A stretch of DNA of 64,000 bases from Paenibacillus sp. G2S3 (GTDB lineage: Bacteria; Bacillota; Bacilli; Paenibacillales; Paenibacillaceae): assembly GCF_030123105.1 (NCBI RefSeq), contig NZ_CP126095.1, positions 744,001 through 808,000 on the forward strand, written 5' to 3'. The notes under the pieces are model-generated. The model was not told where the DNA came from and did no database searches. It saw nothing but the letters and a program-made list of their open reading frames with translations. The position numbers were made by a program, and so were the translations under genes. Within the stretch, counting starts at the first letter, position 1. Each line of letters begins with the position of its first letter. Of the stretch, positions 33,667 to 43,100 are shown one piece after another.

Positions 33667-36600
33667 ATGAAGAGGAGTAGAAAATGGGTAGCTCTCGTTA
33701 TGGTTGCGATCATGATCGTAACGATGATGCCGATCGCGCAAGCGGAAGAGGCGCTGCCGCCTACACAGACAGAGGGACAGACACCAGTGAACCCGCCGGG
33801 CGAAGCCGATCCGGTCGAGGTGACGAATCCATCAGACCTACCGGGAGCGGGTACGGAGGGTGTTATTGCGTCAGTGTATGGGGCGGTATATCACAATCTT
33901 GCAGCGGGCTTATCTTATGAGTGGTCGCAAGAGCCGGAAGCTTCCTATCCGGATGAAGGCAACACACTTACGGATGGTATATATGGGGCAAGCAATAGAT
34001 CTGACGTAGCATGGGTTGGACATCATTTGGGTAAGACACGCGAAGTTGTGTTTGATTTGGGGGCGAAGAAATCACTCACGGGTATTAAAGCCAATTTCCT
34101 CGAAGATTGGCCAACGAACAATGTACTCGTGCCACTCACGGTATCGATGTACGTCTCCGATGACAAGGTGAACTGGGGACTGCTCAAAGACAATGCCACG
34201 CAGAAGCTGTGGAATGACGGCAAATACACGGAGACCTATGTGTGGGACGGCAGCAAGGACGGCATTAAAGCGGTCGGCCCAGATGCGAAAATCGCGTATG
34301 CTCGGTACGTGAAAGTGACATTCACAATGCATACGCGTGCAATGAGCTTCGTGGATGAGATTGAAATCCTCGGTGAAGACGGCAAAGTTGCCGGAGCCGT
34401 AACTGTTCCAACGCATACGCCGAAATTCTTGGCGGCAGGCGGAGCGACAGCGGGTATCGAGCATCTTGGACTTTTGTATAACGGGCAATATGCGAATGAC
34501 TTAGGCATCTGGACGAAAGAACGGATCATTCCGAACATTAGTTATGTCGATAAGGACGGCAAGATTAAGGATCGACTCTTCGACGGTGTCCTGTATCTTG
34601 GCATTAACTCTCCAAATCCAGGTCATGATTTCGGCGGGCGGGCTTATCTGGAAGATTGGCAATGGTATCTGGATAAAACCTTTGCGGTAGGCGGCGATAT
34701 GGATGCGTTAAACGCAGCGGCTAAGGAAGTATCCGATGCGCTGAACGAGTCTGGCGTGAAGGAAAAGGTTGTCCTCATGATTCCAGATCCAGGTGAATCG
34801 ATCACTAATTTTGGAGCTGTTGAACAAGGTGGTGAATCGCTGAACTTCAATGATTCCGTTGGCAAAGAGAAAGCCCTTGCGAACCGTGAAAAAGCAGTTC
34901 AATGGTGGCTGCAGCAAGTCAAATCGAGATGGGAAGCAAAAGGTTACGCTAACCTCGAGCTTGTAGGTATGTACTGGTTCGAAGAGCAAATCAGCACAAG
35001 CCAATCCGGACCGGATCTGATCCGTTCGGTGAGCAGCACCCTGCATGACATGCAAATTAGCGGCAAGGACCTGAAGTTCTTCTGGATTCCGCACTTCTTC
35101 GCTTATAAAGCGTTCATGTGGAAGGATGTTGGCTTCGATGCGGTGACGATCCAACCGAACTACTTCTTCGAGCCGACGGATATCGAGCGCTTGGAGGATT
35201 CTGCGAATCTGGCGAAGCAGTATGGCATGTCCAATGAACTCGAGTTCGATGATCGGATGCTGACGGACGGCGTGTTCCGCGAGCGGTATATCGATTACTT
35301 GAACAGCGGTGCGAAGACAGGGCTCATGAAGGATGGCTTCAAATCGTATTACCAAGGCAACAATGCAGTCTATAACACCGCGGTAAGTAAAGATCCAGCG
35401 ACACGCGTTCTTTACGACTGGCTGTATCAATTTGTTAAAGGAACGTATCAGGTCAACGAGGCTCCGCCTTCCGAGGTAGACGTGCAGATGAACGGCAAGC
35501 CTTTCCAGAGCGGGATGAAGCTGCCCGATTCAGAATCCGTATCCTTTACATGGAAGCTTAGAACGGATGATGGTCTGACGAAAGTGACGGTGACGTATGA
35601 CGGCAAGCCTTATACAGCGGGTACCGTTATTTCGCTTGCAGGCAAGCTTGGCAAGCATGAGCTTAACATTACCGTTACGGCGGGGCATATGGTGACAAAG
35701 TCATATGTTATCGAAGCAACGACAAATGCATCTGGTATGAAAGCGTTAGTCGACCGCTTCGAAAAAGCGAAGCAATTTACCAATTCTGCAAGGGTGCGTT
35801 CTTTGAACAACTATTTGGAAATGATGAAGCGCTATGAAGGGAAAGATGCAGCGCAAGTCACCAAGTATCTCCAAGGCTTTAACGCAAAGCTGGATGAATT
35901 CAAGAAGGCAGGTACGATAAAAGATGAGGCGTACAATACGCTGAAGGAAAGCGTCTATTACCTGATAGGCAATTTGGCGCAGAATAAAACGGTAGAAGCT
36001 TCATCGACCGAAGGCAATAATGCGAATTATGCACCGGCTAAAGCCGTCGATGGATTCCCTGCTTCAAGATGGGCGAGCGAATACGTGGACAATACTTGGT
36101 TCCTGGTCGATCTCGATGAAGTGAAGGAAATGGATACGGTTCGAATCGATTGGGAATATGCTCGCGCCGATAAATACAAACTTCTTGTGTCGAACGATAA
36201 GCAGAACTGGATCAATGTCATGCCAAATGACGGAATTATTACCGCGCATGATGGCAAAGAAACGATTCAGTTCAACCCGGTCAAGGCAAAATACATGAAG
36301 TTTCAAGGCATAAAAAGAGCAACCGATTACGGATATTCCATCTACGAGTTTGGTGTCTATAACCTCTCGGGCGCTGTAGACGTGAAGGGCATTGAGGGCA
36401 TACAAGTAAAGGTTGACGAGGAAGCGAAAAAAGTAACGATTGATGGATTGCTGATGAATGGCGTCCTTACAAATGTGAAGTTGAAGGTGCTTGATCCGAA
36501 AGGCAAGGTTCAACTCGAAGATGAGACGAAGAGTACAGTCGCGGGAAGCTTCCAATTCACATTCAAACTTACGGGTAATTTAAAGGGAACCAATGAGGTG

Positions 36601-36687
36601 TATCTATCGACTGGCTATATGAGCGAGCCTGTAAAAGTGACCTTTGAATACTTAAAAGAAAACCCGGGTAAAGGTCACGATAAGTAA
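33667..36687 (+). CDS. Secreted DUF4855 protein with FIMAH and discoidin domains
   Basis: A 1006-residue secreted protein; ATG 33667 gives a signal peptide (KRSRKWVALVMVAIMIVTMMPIAQA) after a GGGAG site. Domains in order: a Pro-rich linker; a discoidin-like beta domain (about 60-235); DUF4855 (about 245-610), starting GIEHLGLLYNGQY; an Ig-like segment (about 630-690); a FIMAH helical domain (about 695-775); an F5/8 type C domain (about 780-900) with NKTVEASSTEGNNANYAPAKAVDG; and a C-terminal beta tail. DUF4855 is thought to be a TIM-barrel glycoside hydrolase-like fold, so polysaccharide binding or cleavage outside the cell is inferred. It is monocistronic. Confidence 0.8.
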   Translation: MKRSRKWVALVMVAIMIVTMMPIAQAEEALPPTQTEGQTPVNPPGEADPVEVTNPSDLPGAGTEGVIASVYGAVYHNLAAGLSYEWSQEPEASYPDEGNTLTDGIYGASNRSDVAWVGHHLGKTREVVFDLGAKKSLTGIKANFLEDWPTNNVLVPLTVSMYVSDDKVNWGLLKDNATQKLWNDGKYTETYVWDGSKDGIKAVGPDAKIAYARYVKVTFTMHTRAMSFVDEIEILGEDGKVAGAVTVPTHTPKFLAAGGATAGIEHLGLLYNGQYANDLGIWTKERIIPNISYVDKDGKIKDRLFDGVLYLGINSPNPGHDFGGRAYLEDWQWYLDKTFAVGGDMDALNAAAKEVSDALNESGVKEKVVLMIPDPGESITNFGAVEQGGESLNFNDSVGKEKALANREKAVQWWLQQVKSRWEAKGYANLELVGMYWFEEQISTSQSGPDLIRSVSSTLHDMQISGKDLKFFWIPHFFAYKAFMWKDVGFDAVTIQPNYFFEPTDIERLEDSANLAKQYGMSNELEFDDRMLTDGVFRERYIDYLNSGAKTGLMKDGFKSYYQGNNAVYNTAVSKDPATRVLYDWLYQFVKGTYQVNEAPPSEVDVQMNGKPFQSGMKLPDSESVSFTWKLRTDDGLTKVTVTYDGKPYTAGTVISLAGKLGKHELNITVTAGHMVTKSYVIEATTNASGMKALVDRFEKAKQFTNSARVRSLNNYLEMMKRYEGKDAAQVTKYLQGFNAKLDEFKKAGTIKDEAYNTLKESVYYLIGNLAQNKTVEASSTEGNNANYAPAKAVDGFPASRWASEYVDNTWFLVDLDEVKEMDTVRIDWEYARADKYKLLVSNDKQNWINVMPNDGIITAHDGKETIQFNPVKAKYMKFQGIKRATDYGYSIYEFGVYNLSGAVDVKGIEGIQVKVDEEAKKVTIDGLLMNGVLTNVKLKVLDPKGKVQLEDETKSTVAGSFQFTFKLTGNLKGTNEVYLSTGYMSEPVKVTFEYLKENPGKGHDK

Positions 36688-36807
36688 TGGAGAAATAATC
36701 CATCCAAGCAGCAATACGACCCGCGCTGAAACTTCCTGTACCGGTTATTGAATTATCTGTCCGAGTAAGACTAATAACCGAAGTAAAAACGTTTGAGGCG
36801 TAACATA

Positions 36808-36860
36808 ACAAGCCGATTAGGTGCCAGACCACGGGGTCTATACCTAATCGGCTTGTTTCT
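36808..36860 (+). terminator. Terminator after the DUF4855 gene
   Basis: A perfect 15-bp stem ACAAGCCGATTAGGT/ACCTAATCGGCTTGT with an inner AGACC/GGTCT arm, followed by TTTCT. The gap between this gene and 36992 holds little else. Confidence 0.85.
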
Positions 36861-36991
36861 ATGTAGACGTGACAAATAGAGGATTAGGTTATATCAAGAT
36901 ATTATTCAGGTTTTAGTGGGATTGTATTATGTATTGTATAATAGAACGACTGCCTCAACAGGTTTTTATAACATAAAACATAGGAGGATCC

Positions 36992-37561
36992 ATGTCCTGG
37001 AGCAAATTAAAACAACAACTGGAGAGTTTTCTCTGTCCTGCGTTATACGGCAGGGTTGAATATCGCGCAAGCAGTTACCGTTATTTACCTGATAAATCAG
37101 GGAATTGTTATATTTCGGTAGATAAAAAGAACGTACTTAATATGAATGATAGAACTAGCTCAATTAGATGGTATCAGACGGAGCAGGAGATTAAGAATGA
37201 TTCAGATCTTCAAATTCCTATCAACCATGAAGACATTGAAGCGGTTAGAAAAGATAGTAAGGGGATCATCCCGGAGGATCGGCTAATAGTCATTGCAAGA
37301 AGCAGAAAAATATCAGAAGTTGCAAAGGAGCTTTTGTCAGCACAGACATCATTAAGTAAATCGAACTTTATTGTTATAGCTACTAAGTATTTATCTATTT
37401 CCATAGAGGAGAGCTTAGAAAGCGACGATATCTTATTGAATATTCTAGCTTTAGTGGACAGACGAGTTGGAAAAAAGCGGATTTTAAACATGAGCGAGAA
37501 GATGAAGTTAAAGCATCCAAGTGTGCAATATTTTTATGAACTAAGGCGTAGTATATTATAA
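36992..37561 (+). CDS. SF0329 family protein
   Basis: A 189-residue protein with AGGAGG 7 bp before ATG. The N-terminus MSWSKLKQQLESFLCPALYGRVEYRASSYRY and VDKKNVLNM match a small family annotated SF0329, which has no known function. No membrane segment or catalytic motif stands out. It is followed closely by the decayed rlmD fragment at 37664, so it is the last gene of segment B. Confidence 0.7.
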   Translation: MSWSKLKQQLESFLCPALYGRVEYRASSYRYLPDKSGNCYISVDKKNVLNMNDRTSSIRWYQTEQEIKNDSDLQIPINHEDIEAVRKDSKGIIPEDRLIVIARSRKISEVAKELLSAQTSLSKSNFIVIATKYLSISIEESLESDDILLNILALVDRRVGKKRILNMSEKMKLKHPSVQYFYELRRSIL

Positions 37562-37663
37562 AAATAAATAACTTCATTGAATATTCAAGAAACACTCTCT
37601 ACAAAAATCCCTAATTCTACATGACTTTTTCCCACCATAACAATAGCCATGATAATGAGAGGG

Positions 37664-37733
37664 ATGTTCGCATATGGTGCATATGGAATCGGAGAGTGTC
37701 GCTCTACTGGTAAGGAAGGATACAGTGTTATGA
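37664..37733 (+). pseudogene. Second orphan rlmD 3' end, decayed
   Basis: After a 2-bp deletion near ATGTTC, the frame reads [20 protein letters not shown] and stops at 37731-37733. Similarity to rlmD continues about 30 bp past the stop (TGAAATcCTTaTATTTA). An extra ES duplicates part of the catalytic motif. It is a candidate second attachment-site scar. Confidence 0.65.
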
Positions 37734-37785
37734 AATCCTTATATTTATTGGACTTTACGGACAAGTATGAGGAAAAATCGTTGTT

Positions 37786-37817
37786 AAAGAGATGGCATCA
37801 TTGCCGTCTCTTTTTTG
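37786..37817 (+). terminator. Terminator after the second rlmD fragment
   Basis: AAAGAGATGGCA pairs with TGCCGTCTCTTT, with TCAT as loop and trailing T. Confidence 0.75.
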
Positions 37818-38042
37818 TTTCACTTTTTTAGTATTGCGCTGACTCTGGTTCCCGCTACCGCATCTTACGATCACAAGTACGAAGACTGCAGCATAATTAG
37901 CGTTGATGCTTATGTTCAAGCTCTCTCTGCTCTGCTCTGCTAGGTGACGGGAATCATAGACGTACTTGCGTGAGGTTGCTACGATGTTCCATGGAAATTA
38001 AGTGAAAGTGATCACAAGAAATTACAGAAGGAGTTATTTATC
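37818..38042 (+). other. Leader region of the SCIFF precursor gene
   Basis: No ORF is supported. It contains a short CTCTGCTCTGCTCTGCT microrepeat near 37925. AAGGAG at 38028-38033 serves the GTG start that follows. Confidence 0.4.
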
Positions 38043-38192
38043 GTGAAAAGAATCGTAACACTGAGCACCCGCAAACTGATGGATACCGCAAAACACGGCG
38101 GATGCGGCGCATGCCAGACATCTTGCCAGTCCGCTTGTAAAACTTCCTGCGGCGTTGCAAACCAGAAGTGTGAAAATGCAATGAACAGATAG
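38043..38192 (+). CDS. scfA: SCIFF ranthipeptide precursor
   Basis: A 49-residue peptide with a GTG start and AAGGAG 10 bp upstream. It has a basic leader (MKRIVTLSTRKLMDTAKHGG) and a core with six cysteines, CGACQTSCQSACKTSCGVANQKC. This is the Six-Cysteines-in-Forty-Five-residues (SCIFF) family: the maturase joins Cys sulfur to acceptor residues as thioethers. The maturase gene follows directly. SCIFF is near-universal in Clostridia; its finding in a Bacillales-like genome is unusual. The function of the mature peptide is unknown. Confidence 0.93.
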   Translation: MKRIVTLSTRKLMDTAKHGGCGACQTSCQSACKTSCGVANQKCENAMNR

Positions 38193-38206
38193 GATTCGGA
38201 ATTTTA

Positions 38207-38240
38207 CCGCCCATTGCTCTGCTGATGGGCGGCTATTTTT
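38207..38240 (+). terminator. Hairpin between precursor and maturase
   Basis: CCGCCCAT/ATGGGCGG stem, 10-nt loop, then CTATTTTT. The weak T tract suggests partial read-through, giving more precursor than maturase. Confidence 0.7.
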
Positions 38241-38314
38241 AAGAAATGGACGCTTCCTCTAAAGGATGGCAAAGCCGTTTCTACTTGTGTGCAAAAGGAG
38301 CTTGATTAGTAAGC

Positions 38315-39709
38315 ATGATTCATCAATATAAACTAAATGGATACAATATCGTGCTCGACACTTACAGTGGCTCAGTACATGTTGTTGATGACCTAGCATA
38401 TGAAATTATAGCGGATTATGAGAAAACTTCTGCCGAAAAAATCGTGTCAACGCTGTTGGATAAATATAAAGATGATTCCAGCATTTCCGAGAGCGACATT
38501 CGAGAAACCATCGCGGATATCGAGGAACTTAAAAATGATGGACAGCTCTTTACAAAAGATGAGTATGAGAACCTCTCGCTCGATTTAAAAAAAAGAAAAA
38601 CTTATGTCAAGGCACTCTGCCTCAATGTTGCACATACCTGTAATTTGTCATGCGACTATTGCTTCGCTAGCCAAGGGAAATACAACGGAGATAGGGCAAT
38701 CATGAGCTATGAGGTTGGACAAAAAGCTATCGATTACCTGCTTGAAAATTCGGGTCATCATCGAAACCTGGACATCGACTTTTTCGGCGGGGAACCGCTT
38801 TTGGCCTGGAAAGTGGTTAAACAGATCGTAGCTTATGCAAGAAGCAAAGAACAAGAATACAAAAAGAAGTTCCGCTTCACCTTTACGACGAACGGGATGC
38901 TGCTGAACGATGAGGTCACCGAGTTTTTAAATCAGGAAATGTACAATGTCGTATTAAGCCTGGATGGAAGAAAAGAGGTTCATGACCGACTTCGCCAAAC
39001 GGTTAATGGAAAAGGCAGCTACGATCATATTGTTCCGAAGTTCCAGGAATTCGTTCGTAAGCGCGGAGACCAAGAGTACTATGTACGAGGAACCTACACT
39101 CGTAACAATGTCGATTTCACCAACGATATATTTCATATTGCAGACCTTGGTTTTGACAAAATCTCTATGGAACCAGTCATCTGTGATCCAAAGGAACCCT
39201 ATGCACTTACCGAGGAGGACCTGCCGGAGATCTACAACCAGTACGAAATTCTCGCCAAGGAAATGATTGGACGTGATGAGCAGGGCAAGGGGTTTACCTT
39301 TTATCACTACATGCTTGACCTCTCGGAAGGACCTTGCATCCAGAAGAGAATTACTGGCTGTGGTTCAGGAACCGAATATCTTGCTGTCACCCCTTGGGGA
39401 GAGCTTTTTCCTTGTCACCAGTTCGTCGGGGATGAAGAATACAGCATGGGAAACCTCTGGGATGGCATCACACAACCTGAGCTGCAATGTCAATTCCAAG
39501 AGAGCAACTGCTACTCGAAGCCGGAATGCAAGGACTGCTGGGCTAAACTCTACTGCAGCGGTGGTTGTCCTGCCAATGCACTGCACGCGACGGGTTCCCT
39601 CGTCGGAACCTATGACTTCAGCTGTGACGTCTTCCGCAAAAGAGTCGAATGTTCCATGATGGTAAAGGTTGATGAATCTATTAGAGCGATGGAAGAGCAA
39701 TCTAGCTAG
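38315..39709 (+). CDS. scfB: SCIFF maturase, radical SAM/SPASM protein
   Basis: A 464-residue radical SAM peptide maturase. The N-terminal ~90 residues (MIHQYKLNGYNIVLD and onwards) are the RiPP-recognition-like part; the radical SAM motif is CNLSCDYC near 108-115, followed by FFGGEPLL. The C-terminal SPASM region has many Cys (GCGSGTEYLAVTPWGELFPCHQF; CKDCWAKLYCSGGCPANA) for auxiliary 4Fe-4S clusters. It forms thioether cross-links in the precursor at 38043. AAGGAG lies about 14 bp upstream, a little distant. No transporter or protease gene is adjacent. Confidence 0.93.
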   Translation: MIHQYKLNGYNIVLDTYSGSVHVVDDLAYEIIADYEKTSAEKIVSTLLDKYKDDSSISESDIRETIADIEELKNDGQLFTKDEYENLSLDLKKRKTYVKALCLNVAHTCNLSCDYCFASQGKYNGDRAIMSYEVGQKAIDYLLENSGHHRNLDIDFFGGEPLLAWKVVKQIVAYARSKEQEYKKKFRFTFTTNGMLLNDEVTEFLNQEMYNVVLSLDGRKEVHDRLRQTVNGKGSYDHIVPKFQEFVRKRGDQEYYVRGTYTRNNVDFTNDIFHIADLGFDKISMEPVICDPKEPYALTEEDLPEIYNQYEILAKEMIGRDEQGKGFTFYHYMLDLSEGPCIQKRITGCGSGTEYLAVTPWGELFPCHQFVGDEEYSMGNLWDGITQPELQCQFQESNCYSKPECKDCWAKLYCSGGCPANALHATGSLVGTYDFSCDVFRKRVECSMMVKVDESIRAMEEQSS

Positions 39710-39734
39710 TTAACGTAACGGATGAAAAAACTCT

Positions 39735-39782
39735 AACCGAGAAATAGACACTTTTAAATAAAGTGCCTTTCTCGGTTTTTTT
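39735..39782 (+). terminator. Terminator of the SCIFF operon
   Basis: AACCGAGAAA/TTTCTCGGTT stem with trailing T residues. Confidence 0.85.
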
Positions 39783-39928
39783 GTATTAACTAGAACTATG
39801 ATCATAGATCGTTTTTTCCATCGGCAATCAGGATGAGGAATTCAAAACGTGACGGCCTAATCTGTTTAATAGACAGAGAGGGCTTTTTTAATGTGCGAAT
39901 CTATGATTTTTTCTTTGAACGCAAATAT

Positions 39929-39946
39929 ATATGACTAAAGTCATAT
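39929..39946. promoter_or_regulatory. Palindrome upstream of the SLH protein gene
   Basis: ATATGACT and AGTCATAT form a perfect 8-bp inverted repeat about 155 bp before the start. A TATAAT at 40009-40014 could be the -10 box of this gene; its -35 is weak. The rest of this 391-bp gap is AT-rich with no gene seen. Confidence 0.4.
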
Positions 39947-40100
39947 TAAATTCGTGATTTATCGTATTTTTTTTGTCGAAAATTAAACTATTTTCTAAGA
40001 AATGTCGATATAATAGGATAGAAATCTGCTTTTCTGTATTAACTGCAATTACGGAAGCGTTAACAATTATATGAATAGTCATTCGACAAGGAGGAAAGCA

Positions 40101-43100
40101 ATGTTAAAAAAGTTAGGCAAGATTGGATTGGCTTTTATATTAGTCATTGGACTGCTGCCGATGATTTCACTCCGGGCATACGCTGCCATCCCCTCATTCA
40201 CCAAAACGGTGGACTTTCCCATTCAGACTCCAGTTACAAACGCCTCGGGTAAGAATGTTTCTGATGTTGATGTTCTTCCTGACGGAAGTACCGCAGTAGT
40301 GTTGAACACATTCGCTTATCAAGGCAATTCCTATGTTTATTCTTATTTTTTAAAGATTTTTGACCGCACGGGAGCACTTAGATCAGATGTTGATCTTAGT
40401 AGTCTAATGGATACCTATTACAAAATGATTGATGTGAATATGCTTGCGCTAAGTGATGGAAGGATTCTGATTACTTACCATAAAAGCGACAGCGGCGATA
40501 ACAATTTGCAATTGGGAACCGTTAGGGAGAGTACTCCCAATGCCTATTTCATGGTGCTAAACCAGTCAGGACAAAAGGTGGTCGGTCAGACACAGATTAA
40601 TACATACTCTGCCGCCAGTACCCCGGCACTCACGCGCTTTGTCTCTATAACGGAATTGTCTGACGGCAATATAGCTTTTTCCTGGCAACGGAACGACAAT
40701 ATTAGCACGGCTACGCGTGTGTTCACTGTTGAGGGTAACCCAGTTTCGGGAGAAACACTTCTGGTTTCCCATAATGCGAGCATGTCTAATGTATCCGCTG
40801 GAGACGGTGTATATATGGTTGCTTACAATTCAGGAGTAGGACCCCAGACGGATACTGTTTATCTGAAAATATTCAGTAATAGTGGGACTCTGTTAAATAC
40901 GATTAATAAAGGAATAAGAACGGATGAAAAACAGCTGTTTCTATCCACGTTGAACAACGGGAATTTCATGTTCAGCCAATATAGCTATAGAAACGGCACA
41001 TCAACAGTCTCCTTATATGATAAGAACGGTACGAACAAAGGTGATTTTACGGTAAATGGCTCTCTGGGTGAATCTTCGGCTGCTATTTATAGGGATGGTG
41101 CAAATCCGGGCTTTGTAACCGTAAGTACGGACCCCACTTCTACCAATGCCATCAATGATGCGTACAACAACTTTAAAGAATGGTCGGGAACGCAGTATGC
41201 TTACCTGAATTATTATGACAATGACGGTAACTTAGTCTTTACATCGGATCAGCCGGTGGATTCCGCTCCGGTGGCTATGCAGGGTTTCAATGAAGCCACT
41301 TGGATGTACGCTGTGGAATATTATCCAAGCTTCAAATTGTATCCCACCTTTGGTGACAAGCTTGTCTTGGTGACAACCGATAATACGGATGCTGATCATT
41401 ATAGAATAACCGCTAAAATATTTGAGACGGGAGCTCCGGCACCAGCGGCTATCATTGACTATGCAGCTGAGCAACTGACCGGACTGACGCCAAACAGCGC
41501 GTACTCGGTTAACAACGGTACGGCGGTAACGGCGACAGCGGATGGTAAGCTAGCTATAGACATCAGCTGGTTGGGAACGTCAGTGAGCATCGTTAAGAAA
41601 GGTGATGGCTCGACGACAACGGATAGCCCGGCACAAACGCTGACTATTCCATTCCGTCCAGGGGCACCGACTGGTGTAACGGCGACGAATGAAACGGCGA
41701 TAAGTGCTAACGATGGTACATTGACTAACGTAACAACTGCGATGGAGTACAAGAAGGGTGTGGCGGGTACTTGGACGAATATTTCAGGTGCAACCGTAAC
41801 GAGACTTGATCCGGACATCTACTATGTCCGGACAAAAGCGACGGTGACGGCGTTTGCGTCAGAAGCGAAGAGCATGACGGTGGCTACGTTCGTGGCAACA
41901 CCGGAAGTGACACCGGCAGCCATCATTGATTATACGGCAGAGCAGTTAACCGGTCTGGTGCCAAACGGCTCGTATACGGTGAACGGTACGGCAGTAACAG
42001 CGACAACAGATGGTAAGCTGGCCATTAACAGTGGTTGGTTGGATACGTCGCTGAGCATCGTGAAAAAAGGCAATGCCTCGACGACATTGGATAGCGCGGC
42101 GCAGACGCTAAGCACTCCGCCTCGTGCAGGGGCGCCGACTGGTGTGATGGCGACGGATGAAACGGCGATCAGTGTTAACGATGGTACATTGACGAACGTG
42201 ACAACCGCGATGGAATACAAGAAGGGTACAGCAGGTGCATGGACGAATGTAGCAGGTGTAACCGTAACAGGACTTTTTCCGGACACGTATTATGTGCGGA
42301 CGAAAGCGACGACTACGGCATTTGCTTCAGAAGCGAAGATCGTGACGGTGGCTACGTTTGTGCCAACGCCGGAAGCGGCACCGGTAGCCACCATTGATTA
42401 TGCGGCTGAGCAGTTAACAGGTTTAACGGCAAGCGGCTCGTACACGGTAAACGGGGCTTCGCTAACAGCGACAGCTGATGGCAAGCTAGCTATTGATAGC
42501 ATTTGGTTGGGGACGTCATTGAGCATCGTGAAGAAGGGCAATAGTTCTACGACAACGGATAGCACAGCGCAGACGCTAAGCATTCCGATCCGTCCAGGGG
42601 CGCCGATAGGTGTAACGGCGACAGACGAAACGGCGATAAATGCTAACAATGGTACATTGACGAACGTGACAACCGAGATGGAATACAAGAAGGGTGCGGC
42701 AGGTGCATGGAAAGATGCGACGGGTGTAACCGTAACGGGACTGACTCCAGACACGTACCATGTGCGGACGAAAGCGACTGGGGCGGCATTTGCGTCAGCT
42801 TCAGTGCAAGTGGCGGTGGTTGCTTTTGTAGCAACACCGGAAGTGGCGCCGACAGCTGTTATTGATTATTCGGCCGAACAATTGACAGGTCTCACGCCAA
42901 ACAGCTCGTACACAGTAAACGGAGCTTTGGTAACAGCGACAGCAGATGGCAAATTAGCTATTGGTAACAGTTGGTTGGGAACGTCGCTGAGTATTGTGAA
43001 GAAAGGCAATGGCTCGACGACAACGGATAGTGCAGCGCAGACGCTAAGTATTCCGTCCCGTTCAGGGGTGCCGACTGGTGTAACGGCGACGGATGAAACG

